Of a stretch of 21,271 bases of DNA, positions 7,273 through 14,077 are shown in pieces. The stretch is taken from the NCBI GenBank assembly GCA_038232935.1, contig JBBSMX010000071.1, forward strand, positions 1 to 21,271, written 5' to 3'. A program made the translations under genes and the position numbers. The notes under the pieces were generated by a model. That model did not search any database and was not told the DNA's origin. It saw nothing but the letters and a program-made list of their open reading frames with translations. Source of the DNA: JBBSMX01 sp038232935 (GTDB lineage: Bacteria > Bacteroidota > Rhodothermia > Rhodothermales > JANQRZ01). Each line of letters begins with the position of its first letter. Position 1 is the first letter of the stretch.

Positions 7273-8163
7273 ATGTTTGACTGGATCGCCTCGCCCGAGG
7301 CATGGATCGCGCTCGGTACCCTGACCGCGCTCGAGATCGTCCTCGGCATCGACAACATCATCTTTATTTCGATCCTGTCGGGGCGGCTCCCCGAGGACCA
7401 GCAGCCGCGCGCCCGCACAATCGGGCTGGGCATCGCGATGGGGATGCGGATTCTGCTGCTGCTCTCGATCTCGTGGGTGATGGGGCTGACGGCGCCGCTC
7501 TTCGAGCTGCCGTTCCTCGAAGGGCTCCTCGGCGGTGAGGCCCACGGCGGCGAGCCCGGCGAGCTGCCCTGGGTGATCTCGGGGCGCGACCTCATCCTGC
7601 TCATTGGCGGCGCGTTCCTCGTCGCCAAGAGCACGCACGAGATCCACGGCAAGCTCGAGGGCGATGCCCACCACGCGGCGGAGAAGGGGAAGGGCATCTC
7701 GTTCGCTGGCGTGCTCGTACAGATCGCGCTCCTCGACATCGTGTTCTCGCTCGACTCCGTGATCACGGCCGTCGGGATGGCCGACGAGATCATGGTGATG
7801 ATCATCGCCGTGGTCATCGCCGTCGGCGTGATGATGGTCTTCGCCACGCCGATATCGGACTTCGTTCACCACCACCCGACGGTGAAGATGCTGGCGCTCG
7901 CGTTCCTCATCCTGATCGGCGTCAACCTCGTGGCCGAGGGGCTGGGACAACACATCCCGAAGGGCTACATCTACACGGCGATGGCGTTCGCGCTCCTCGT
8001 GGAGTTCCTCAACATCGGCTCGCGGAAGGTCGGCAAGCGGACCCCCGTCGAGCTCCGCGAGCCGTACGCTGGTCCGGGCACCCCGACCGGCCTGCCGCTG
8101 CCCAAAGAGATCCGCCGAGCCGGCGCGACCTCTTCCATCCCGCTGACGCGGCCCGGCGCGTAA
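7273..8163 (+). CDS. TerC family integral membrane protein
   Basis: The 296-residue protein has about seven hydrophobic segments and the TerC signatures: TALEIVLGIDNIIFISIL (residues 18-35, with Glu21, Asp27 and Asn28 in the membrane) and LLDIVFSLDSVITAVGM (153-169, with Asp155 and Asp161). TerC proteins are named for tellurite resistance, but characterised members export manganese, partly to metallate secreted enzymes. An acidic/histidine-rich loop (GGEAHGGEPGELP, about 87-99) and HH pairs at 133-134 and 199-201 would suit metal handling. The cytoplasmic C-terminal tail of about 45 residues is proline-rich. It is divergent from the AAA ATPase; the intervening 133 bp hold an AT-rich CTAATATAA at 7218-7226 but no clear promoter. 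Confidence 0.92.
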   Translation: MFDWIASPEAWIALGTLTALEIVLGIDNIIFISILSGRLPEDQQPRARTIGLGIAMGMRILLLLSISWVMGLTAPLFELPFLEGLLGGEAHGGEPGELPWVISGRDLILLIGGAFLVAKSTHEIHGKLEGDAHHAAEKGKGISFAGVLVQIALLDIVFSLDSVITAVGMADEIMVMIIAVVIAVGVMMVFATPISDFVHHHPTVKMLALAFLILIGVNLVAEGLGQHIPKGYIYTAMAFALLVEFLNIGSRKVGKRTPVELREPYAGPGTPTGLPLPKEIRRAGATSSIPLTRPGA

Positions 8164-8182
8164 GGGCACGCGGAACCGCCCG

Positions 8183-8216
8183 TTGCGATCCGGCCGCGGC
8201 CGGCGGCGTATGTTCA
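8183..8216 (+). promoter_or_regulatory. Possible promoter for the methyltransferase lipoprotein gene
   Basis: TTG at 8183-8185 and TATGTTCA at 8209-8216 resemble the TTG/TAnnTTTG pair, but the spacer is 23 nt, at the long end of the accepted range. The spacer holds the palindrome CGGCCGCGGCCG (8191-8202). Confidence 0.3.
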
Positions 8217-8240
8217 TCCACCACACGCTTACAGGAACGC

Positions 8241-8260
8241 GGGCGAGGCACCCCTCGCCC
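8241..8260. repeat. GC-rich hairpin GGGCGAGG/CCTCGCCC in the leader
   Basis: GGGCGAGG (8241-8248) pairs perfectly with CCTCGCCC (8253-8260) around a CACC loop, 15 bases before the ATG at 8275. The same GGGCGAGG-CCTCGCCC type is a common interspersed short palindrome in GC-rich genomes (from memory). Placed here it would fold in the mRNA leader and could limit translation. Confidence 0.55.
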
Positions 8261-8274
8261 CTACGGATGCTCTC

Positions 8275-9051
8275 ATGAATCGACGTGCCATCGCTCTCGC
8301 CGCCTTCGCGTGGCTGACCGGCTGCGGGGCGCAGACGACGGGCGAGGTGGCCCGTCCGCCTGTGCAGGATTCCGCCGCCGCGAGCGTCTCGGCCGGCGTG
8401 GTAGCCGACACCAGCCACTACACGAGCGGCCCGGCCAGCCGGGACGGAACGGGCCGGTTCTACCTCGGCCGCGAGATCGCGCAGGTGATGGGCCACCGCG
8501 GCGCGGCGTGGCTCGAACGCCCCGAGCGCGCCGACCTCGAACTGCCCGGCCGCGTCGTGGACTCGCTGGGCCTCGCCCCCGATGACGTGGTGGCGGACAT
8601 CGGAGCCGGGACGGGCTACTTCACCTTCCGGATGGCGGAGCGGGTGCCGGAGGGCGGCGTCTACGCCGTGGACATCCAACCCGAGATGCTCGACATCATC
8701 GCCGAGCGGGCCAAGCGGGAGGGGCTGGAGAACGTCGAGGCCGTGCAGGGCACCGTCAGCGACCCGAACCTGCCCGATGACTCCGTGGACCTCGCCCTCA
8801 TCGTAGACGCCTACCACGAGTTCTCGCACCCGCGCGAGATGATGCAAGGGCTCGTCCGCGCGCTCCGCCCCGGCGGCCGCGTCGTCCTCGTTGAGTACCG
8901 GGGCGAGGACGCGTCGGTCCCGATCAAAGAGCTGCACAAGATGACCGAGGCGCAGGTCCGCCGCGAACTCGAAGCCGTCGGGCTGCGATGGGTGGAGACG
9001 AAGGAGTTCCTGCCCCGGCAGCACTTTCTCGTGTTCGAGAAGCGTCGGTAA
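8275..9051 (+). CDS. Exported lipoprotein with a class I methyltransferase domain
   Basis: The 258-residue protein starts with a lipoprotein signal: a hydrophobic stretch, then LTGC with Cys17 as the lipidation site. After a low-complexity linker comes a family-specific block FYLGREIAQVMGHRGAAWLERPER (62-85), then a Rossmann methyltransferase with motif I VVADIGAGTGYF (105-116), acidic Asp133 in VYAVDIQPEML, and the motif IV/V regions VDLALIVDAYHEF and ALRPGGRVVLVEY. Similar methyltransferases with signal peptides are known in Bacteroidetes and Planctomycetes, but the substrate is unknown and S-adenosylmethionine is not normally present outside the cytoplasm. The ATG at 8275 begins the signal sequence. 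A tandem promoter and gene follow at 9073. Confidence 0.85.
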   Translation: MNRRAIALAAFAWLTGCGAQTTGEVARPPVQDSAAASVSAGVVADTSHYTSGPASRDGTGRFYLGREIAQVMGHRGAAWLERPERADLELPGRVVDSLGLAPDDVVADIGAGTGYFTFRMAERVPEGGVYAVDIQPEMLDIIAERAKREGLENVEAVQGTVSDPNLPDDSVDLALIVDAYHEFSHPREMMQGLVRALRPGGRVVLVEYRGEDASVPIKELHKMTEAQVRRELEAVGLRWVETKEFLPRQHFLVFEKRR

Positions 9052-9072
9052 GAGGTCGTGGAACGCCGAGGG

Positions 9073-9103
9073 GTTGACTCGGCACCTCGGGCAGTTATCT
9101 TCG
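9073..9103 (+). promoter_or_regulatory. Bacteroidetes-type promoter for the interrupted lipoprotein gene
   Basis: GTTG (9073-9076), a 19-nt spacer and TATCTTCG (9096-9103) fit the TTTG-N19-TAnnTTTG consensus closely. The start codon at 9131 follows after 27 nt. It lies only 22 bases past the preceding stop, so this gene has its own promoter. Confidence 0.65.
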
Positions 9104-9130
9104 CGCTTCCTTAAACCGACCCGTTTGCCC

Positions 9131-10096
9131 ATGCTGCGCCCTTTCGCTATCGTCCTCTGCCTCGTGTTGCTCGCCGGCTGCGACAGCGGTGAGGCGGAAA
9201 CCACAGACCTCTTCTCCGTCGCCGTAGAGACTCCGTCCGGTGAGCCGGTGCCGGGCCTCGACCTCACGATGGAGTACGCGCTCGGCGGCACGAACGACGA
9301 GGGGGATCGCGCGGCGCATCCTGCGGTGCTTCGCTATTTCGAGGTGTTTGAGCTCGGGGACGACCGCTTCAGCGTCGAGTGGGAAACCGAGGGGGAAGAG
9401 GGCCTCGCCCAGTTCGTCATCTAAGCTGGCACGGACGAGGACGATCTCGAAGACGTGTCCGAGGCCGTGCCACAGGGCCCCGACCAACGGTACGTGGTCG
9501 AAGTCGAAGGAAGCTTCGTGATCTTCCTTCTGCGCATTGAAGACGCCGACGGAAAGGTGGAGTACAGCGACTTCGTCGAGGCCACCGTCGTAGCTGAAGA
9601 AGACACGTCGAGCCCGGCTGAGGTCAGACTCAACACCAATTACCCCAATCCATTCGCGGGCGCCGCTACGTTCTCCTTCGATCTCCTGGAAGAGTTGGCT
9701 CAGGGTAGTCGGTCGGTGGTCTGGCAAGCGAGCGAAGGCATGGTCGGCGGGTTCTATCGCGTCCGGCTCACTGCTGACGAGGACACGGCCACCGTGCTTT
9801 CGGTCTACACGGGAACAGACGCCGATCAACGAAGCGACCGGCGGCGCGTTGCTACTGCACTCGGACAGACCGATGCACGGGGCCGCTTCGCCACCGACGA
9901 CCGCGCCCGCTTCCCGCAACGCTACGACGGCATCGAAATCGAGTACCGCGACGAGAACAATGTGTTACTCGGTGTGCTCCGGCCCTCGAACGAGATCGTG
10001 CTCGTCCTCCGCGACGGCGCGGGCCGCGAGCAGCGCTACGAGCGCACGCTGACCGGCGGCTCGAACGCATTCGAGCTGACGTGGGACCCGGAATAA
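9131..10096 (+). pseudogene. Lipoprotein with NYPNPF motif, interrupted by one in-frame TAA
   Basis: The frame starts at ATG 9131 with a lipoprotein signal (LVLLAGC, Cys17). It runs 97 codons, meets TAA at 9422-9424, then stays open in the same frame for 223 more codons to 10096. The downstream part has no ATG near its start (only GTG at 9455) and no signal sequence. The two halves read as one acidic secreted protein with sense codons on both sides of the TAA. The second half contains LNTNYPNPFAGAATFSFDL, like the T9SS sorting-domain strand of this phylum but in the middle of the chain, then a tail of short strands ending GGSNAFELTWDPE. Either a nonsense mutation, an assembly error or programmed readthrough explains it. 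The promoter at 9073 and the signal peptide are intact, so the decay looks recent. Function unknown. Confidence 0.75.
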
Positions 10097-10277
10097 GTAC
10101 GTGGCGACCGGCCGGGTGCCCTCACAGGCTCGGCGTCGGGGCACGCTTTCGTTCCGTTGCCGATCCCTGTTTCGGGGCCACGTGGTAAACCGTGCGGTGG
10201 TTTTAAGTGAGCGCTCTGCGCACCGGTAAAGGCACCGTTACTCTTACCGTCCAACACGCTGACTCCACTTCTTCCCC

Positions 10278-10898
10278 GTGCGAACCCTCCAGATACTCCC
10301 CCTGGCGCTTGTGTGCATCCTTGTGGCTTCGGACGTCGCCGCCCAGGCTCCCGCCGCCGCCCCGGCACCCGACACCGCCGCGCCTGCCGTCCGCTCCCAC
10401 ACCAGCAAGCTATTCCTCCAGGCTCACTTCAACGGGACGGGGCTCGCCGTGGAAGACGCTGATGCGGAAGGAGGGAGCGGCTTCGGGGTCAAGCTCGGCT
10501 ACGGTTTCAATCCCCTCTTCACGCTTTACGCCGGCTTCGACGCGGCCGGCATGCGAACGGAGGGCGGCGAATACGGCTACGGCCTTTTCGACATCGGCGG
10601 CCAGTTCAACTTTCGCTCCGGCCCCAACGCCGTCGTCCCCTATCTCGACCTTGCACTCACCGGACAGGCGGCCGTGTTCGACATCGCTGGTGACGATCTC
10701 GTCTTCTCCGGCAGTGGTTTCACGCTCGGCGGCGGCCTGAAGTACTTCGCTACGCCCGCCGTCGCCATCGACGGGTCGCTCTCCACGACGCTCGGCTCGT
10801 TCCGGGAGGTCGAGTACCAGGGCGACCGGGAGGCTGTGGACGCCAGCGCCAACGGGGTCCGGCTCGGGTTCGGCATCTCGTGGTACCCGGTCCGTTAG
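10278..10898 (+). CDS. Small outer-membrane beta-barrel protein
   Basis: The 206-residue product begins at a GTG with a clear signal sequence (hydrophobic to ASDVAAQA, cleavage after about residue 22). An Ala/Pro-rich spacer follows, then about eight alternating amphipathic strands (KLFLQAHFNGTGLAV, GSGFGVKLGYGF, FTLYAGFDAAGM, YGYGLFDIGGQFNF and others), ending GVRLGFGISWYPVR. This fits the 8-stranded OmpA/OmpX-like barrel class. Such proteins are porin-like, structural or adhesive; no ligand can be named. GTG is preferred because it begins the signal peptide exactly; the in-frame sequence upstream is not protein-like. A strong hairpin terminator follows 24 bases after the stop. The 181-bp gap upstream shows no convincing promoter. 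Confidence 0.8.
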   Translation: MRTLQILPLALVCILVASDVAAQAPAAAPAPDTAAPAVRSHTSKLFLQAHFNGTGLAVEDADAEGGSGFGVKLGYGFNPLFTLYAGFDAAGMRTEGGEYGYGLFDIGGQFNFRSGPNAVVPYLDLALTGQAAVFDIAGDDLVFSGSGFTLGGGLKYFATPAVAIDGSLSTTLGSFREVEYQGDREAVDASANGVRLGFGISWYPVR

Positions 10899-10922
10899 AG
10901 GTCGGACGGCGAGGCTGAAATG

Positions 10923-10966
10923 CACGCGGGGGCGACGCAGCCGTAGCGCGTCGCCCCCGCGTGTTT
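10923..10966. terminator. Strong bidirectional terminator between barrel gene and fbaB
   Basis: CACGCGGGGGCGACGC (10923-10938) and GCGTCGCCCCCGCGTG (10948-10963) are a perfect 16-bp inverted repeat with a 9-nt loop. TTT follows on the plus strand. It lies 24 nt after the barrel gene's stop and 20 nt after the fbaB stop, serving both convergent genes. Confidence 0.85.
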
Positions 10967-10983
10967 AGTGGCCGAAGGCGGTC

Positions 10984-12063
10984 TCAAGCGACGGTCACTT
11001 CGTCGTTGAGGTAGACGTCCTGGATCGTGTTGAGGAGGTCAACCCCTTCGTTCATCGGGCGCTGGAACGCTTTGCGGCCGGAGATGAGGCCCATCCCACC
11101 CGCGCGCTTGTTGATGACGGCCGTGCGAACGGCCTGCCCGAAGTCGTCTTTGCCGGAGCCGCCGCCGGAGTTGATGAGGCCGGCGCGGCCCATGAACCCG
11201 TTCGCCACCTGGTAGCGCGTGAGGTCGATGAGGTGGTCGCTCGCGAGCTCGGAGTAGATCCGCTCGTCGAGCTTGCCGTAGGACGAGTCGCCGGAGTTGA
11301 GTGCTTTGTAGCCGCCGTTGTTCGTCGGCTGCTTCTGCTTGAGGATGTCGGCCTCGATGGTCGCGCCGATGTGGTTGGCCTGGCCGGTGAGGTCGGCCGA
11401 GGTCTCGTAGTTGGTGCCGTTCACGGTGAAGCCGCTGTTGCGGAGGTAGCACCACAGGATGGTCGCCATGCCGAGTTCGTGCGCCCGGGCGAACGCCTCC
11501 GATACCTCGACGATCTGGCGGCCGGACTCCTCGCTGCCGAAGTAGATCGTCGCGCCGATGGCGACGCAGCCCATGTTGTAGGCCTCCTCGACTTGGGCGT
11601 ACATGATCTGGTCGTACGTGTTCGGGTACGTCAGCAGCTCGTTGTGGTTGACCTTGAGGATGAACGGGATCTTGTGCGCGTACTTCCGCGCCACCGACCC
11701 GAGCACGCCGTACGTCGTCGCGACGGCGTTGCACCCGCCCTCCATGGCGAGCTCGATGATGTTAGCCGGGTCGAAATACGCGGGGTTTTTAGCGAACGAG
11801 GCGCCGCCGGAATGCTCGATGCCCTGGTCGACGGGGAGGATCGAGAGGTAGCCGGTGCCGCCGAGCCGGCCGTGGTCGTAGAGGCTCTGGAGCGAGCGGA
11901 GCACGCGGGGGCTCCGGTCGGATACGCTCCAGACGCGGTCCACGAAGTCGGGGCCGGGGAGGTGGAGGTGGTCTTTGGAGATCTTCGGGTTCGAGAAGCC
12001 GAGGAGGTCGTCGGCCTCTGCGCCGAGGAGTTCTTCGAGACGCGAGGTGGTGACTTCAGCCAT
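10984..12063 (-). CDS. fbaB: Class I fructose-bisphosphate aldolase, FbaB/DhnA type
   Basis: The 359-residue protein is strongly similar along its length to E. coli FbaB as remembered: LPVDQGIEHS (76-85), ASFAKNPAYFDPANI, AVATTYGVLGSVARKYAHKIPF, VNHNELLTYPNTYDQ, GATIYFGSEES (170-180), SADLTGQANH, MGRAGLINSGG and INKRAGGMGLISGRKAF. It cleaves fructose-1,6-bisphosphate to two triose phosphates in glycolysis and gluconeogenesis through a Schiff-base lysine, most likely Lys242 in ADILKQK. The ATG at 12063 matches the family start; the longer frame to 12210 reads through a neighbouring remnant. A TATATTCC about 45 nt upstream could be its -7 element. Its upstream side borders the defence cassette. 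Confidence 0.97.
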   Translation of the reverse strand: MAEVTTSRLEELLGAEADDLLGFSNPKISKDHLHLPGPDFVDRVWSVSDRSPRVLRSLQSLYDHGRLGGTGYLSILPVDQGIEHSGGASFAKNPAYFDPANIIELAMEGGCNAVATTYGVLGSVARKYAHKIPFILKVNHNELLTYPNTYDQIMYAQVEEAYNMGCVAIGATIYFGSEESGRQIVEVSEAFARAHELGMATILWCYLRNSGFTVNGTNYETSADLTGQANHIGATIEADILKQKQPTNNGGYKALNSGDSSYGKLDERIYSELASDHLIDLTRYQVANGFMGRAGLINSGGGSGKDDFGQAVRTAVINKRAGGMGLISGRKAFQRPMNEGVDLLNTIQDVYLNDEVTVA

Positions 12064-12142
12064 AGCAGGGGTCGAAAAGGTCGGAGAGAACGGGAAGAGG
12101 CGGGACGGGGAATATACGCCGGAGTCCGCACACGGACAGCGG

Positions 12143-12200
12143 TCAGCGCGCCGCCCGCACCTCCGGTGGAATCCGCGCCGGGTCGCCGAAGTAGGCAGCG
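12143..12200 (-). pseudogene. Remnant 3' end of a FAD oxidoreductase gene (left copy of the 44-bp direct repeat)
   Basis: The minus strand reads AAYFGDPARIPPEVRAAR and then TGA (12143-12145). The intact oxidoreductase 1.9 kb away ends AAYFDDPARIPAEVRIAGATD. At the DNA level 12157-12200 and 14090-14133 match at 38 of 44 positions and diverge abruptly beyond about 12200. It is best read as the old 3' end of that gene, cut off when the AAA/DUF3226 pair was inserted, or as an attachment-site copy carried in by the insert. Confidence 0.8.
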
Positions 12201-12240
12201 CTATATTCAACGGAGCGACTTATCTCACGGCCCCTTTACG

Positions 12241-13365
12241 ATGTCAAATCTGCTGCTCGACAGCCTGCTCATCGAGAACTTCCGCGCCTTCAAGCGGCTG
12301 GAAGTGGAGAAACTCGGGCGCGTCAACCTGATTGTTGGCAAGAACAACGTGGGTAAGACGGCTCTGCTCGAAGCGCTCTGGCTCTATGCTGCGCGCGGGT
12401 CGCAGCACGTTTTGGCAGAGGTGGTGCGGCGGCGAGACGAAGTGGCTTTCCTTTATGCTCATCAGCGTCCCGGACAGCGAGTTGACTGGATCCATGCCAT
12501 ACTGAGCCTGCGACATGGACGAGACCTTGCCCTTCCTGCCCTCCCTCTATCGCACGGGGAGTCTACCGAATACGGCCTGTTTACTATAGGGAATGTTTCT
12601 GATGCAAAGCGGCGGCTTGCGTTTACGCTACATAGTTTGCTGGATGGGGAGGGAAGTTGGTTGATGGGCGTAAGACCTGAGGAAGGCGGCCCTCTGTTGG
12701 AGGGTTTCGGTGAGACACTCAGCGATAGGCTTGGCGAAGCATTGAGCGCCCCCCCCCGAAGGCAAATGGTCTCTCACTACTTCATCTCCTCTACTGGACT
12801 CGATTTCGCTAATCATCTTTGGGATGACGCTGTTCTGGCTGGGCACGAGGACTATGTGTATGAAGCACTTCGTGTAATTGATGACCGAATTCGCTATCTC
12901 AATTTTGTGACCGGACGCCGGCCGGTCGACGTACAACTGCGCGACAGAGACCTCGATCCCATTCCCATTCCTGTTTGCAGGCGTGAAGGGGAGGACACGC
13001 CGGTACCGTTACGGAGCATGGGCGAGGGGATGGATCGCCTGCTCGGGCTGAGCCTTGCCCTCGTGAAAGCGAACGGCGGTCTGCTCATGGTGGACGAGAT
13101 CGAGAGCGGTCTCCACTACTCGGTGCAGCCGGACATGTGGCGGCTCGTCTTCGAAACCGCCGAGCGCCTCAACGTGCAGGTCTTCGCCACGACGCACAGC
13201 CTCGACTGCATCCGCGCATTTCAAACCGTGGCCGAGGAGCACCCGGAAGAGGGCGTGCTGATCAGCCTGCGCCGGAAGCAGGACGCGCCGGACGAGATCG
13301 TAGCCATTGAGTTCGACGAGCGGGGCATGGAGTCCATCGTGCGTTCCCACATCGAAGTCCGCTGA
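12241..13365 (+). CDS. OLD-like/RecF-like AAA ATPase of a two-gene defence-type cassette
   Basis: The 374-residue ABC-type ATPase belongs to the AAA_15/AAA_21 (OLD-like) group. It opens LLIENFRAFKRLEVEKLG, followed by Walker A GKNNVGKT (33-40), a signature-like RSMGEGMDRLLGL (258-270), Walker B GGLLMVDEIESGLH (279-292) and the ATTHS switch (316-320). It lacks the C-terminal TOPRIM nuclease of single-chain OLD proteins; the next gene, 4 nt downstream, supplies a TOPRIM-like domain instead. The middle (about residues 100-225) is visibly lower in GC than both ends. The ATG at 12241 starts the conserved N-terminal strand; the long upstream frame is antisense to fbaB. TATATTCA (12202-12209), just past the repeat boundary, may be the -7 element. 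Confidence 0.88.
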   Translation: MSNLLLDSLLIENFRAFKRLEVEKLGRVNLIVGKNNVGKTALLEALWLYAARGSQHVLAEVVRRRDEVAFLYAHQRPGQRVDWIHAILSLRHGRDLALPALPLSHGESTEYGLFTIGNVSDAKRRLAFTLHSLLDGEGSWLMGVRPEEGGPLLEGFGETLSDRLGEALSAPPRRQMVSHYFISSTGLDFANHLWDDAVLAGHEDYVYEALRVIDDRIRYLNFVTGRRPVDVQLRDRDLDPIPIPVCRREGEDTPVPLRSMGEGMDRLLGLSLALVKANGGLLMVDEIESGLHYSVQPDMWRLVFETAERLNVQVFATTHSLDCIRAFQTVAEEHPEEGVLISLRRKQDAPDEIVAIEFDERGMESIVRSHIEVR

Positions 13366-13369
13366 GGCG

Positions 13370-14077
13370 ATGGCACATCGACTCCGGCTGCTCGTGGAAG
13401 GCCAAGATGACTGGCACGCCCTGAGCAATCTGCTGAATCAGCACGAGCTCAGAGCGTGGCGCGTAAAACCAAGCGACCGGAATGACATCGGGGATAAGAT
13501 TGCGATTGAGGCAGCGGGTGGTGATAAAGACGAGGGAGACGATAAGAAGGGAGGGGTCGATAGGCTGCTCAAGGACCTGACGTTTCAGCTTCAGCAGAGT
13601 GATCAAGAGTGCGTAGGCATCGTGGTAGACGCCGATGAGAATCTCGAAGCACGCTGGCAAGCTGTGTGCACTCGGATCGAAAAGGCGGGGAGTGTGACTA
13701 TGCCGGCGGCACCTGATCCGGCGGGAACCATCGTCGCGCTGGAGCAGCCGGACCGGACGCTGATTGTCGGCGTGTGGCTGATGCCGGAGAATACACTACC
13801 CGGCATGATCGAGGACTTCTTGCGATTCCTGATCCCGAAAGGCGATTCTCTCTTGCCACGAGCCGAAGGTTGTCTCGCCGATATTCCCGAGGAGGAGCGG
13901 TTGTTCGCACAAGGAGAAGCAGATCACTCCTCAAAGGCACTCATGCACACTTGGCTGGCGTGGCAGGATGAGCCGGGACGGCCGCTCGGGCAAGCCGTCA
14001 CGCAACGCTATCTCGACGCGCATGCGCCCCATGCGGTGGCTTTTGTCGATTGGGCGCGGCGGTTGTTCAATCGGTAG
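13370..14077 (+). CDS. DUF3226 (TOPRIM-like) partner of the AAA ATPase
   Basis: The 235-residue protein has the TOPRIM-like arrangement: an N-terminal strand with an acidic loop, RLLVEGQDD (6-14, Glu10), and a second strand ending in an Asp-x-Asp pair, VGIVVDADEN (82-91, Asp87/Asp89). These residues usually bind the metal of nucleases or primases. The rest, with WLMPENTLPGMIEDFL, matches DUF3226 as remembered. It starts 4 nt after the ATPase stop, so the two are one operon. The pair resembles ATPase/TOPRIM immunity systems such as OLD, Gabija and PARIS, but DUF3226 is not the PARIS AriB domain (DUF4435). The last 11 nt overlap the end of the convergent oxidoreductase gene. The defence role is inference. 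Confidence 0.85.
   Translation: MAHRLRLLVEGQDDWHALSNLLNQHELRAWRVKPSDRNDIGDKIAIEAAGGDKDEGDDKKGGVDRLLKDLTFQLQQSDQECVGIVVDADENLEARWQAVCTRIEKAGSVTMPAAPDPAGTIVALEQPDRTLIVGVWLMPENTLPGMIEDFLRFLIPKGDSLLPRAEGCLADIPEEERLFAQGEADHSSKALMHTWLAWQDEPGRPLGQAVTQRYLDAHAPHAVAFVDWARRLFNR

Noticed and set aside
7255..9291. 678-codon minus-strand open frame
   Set aside because: It runs antisense through terC and the methyltransferase gene and is rich in R, H, D and E as expected for a shadow frame; both sense genes have clear motifs.
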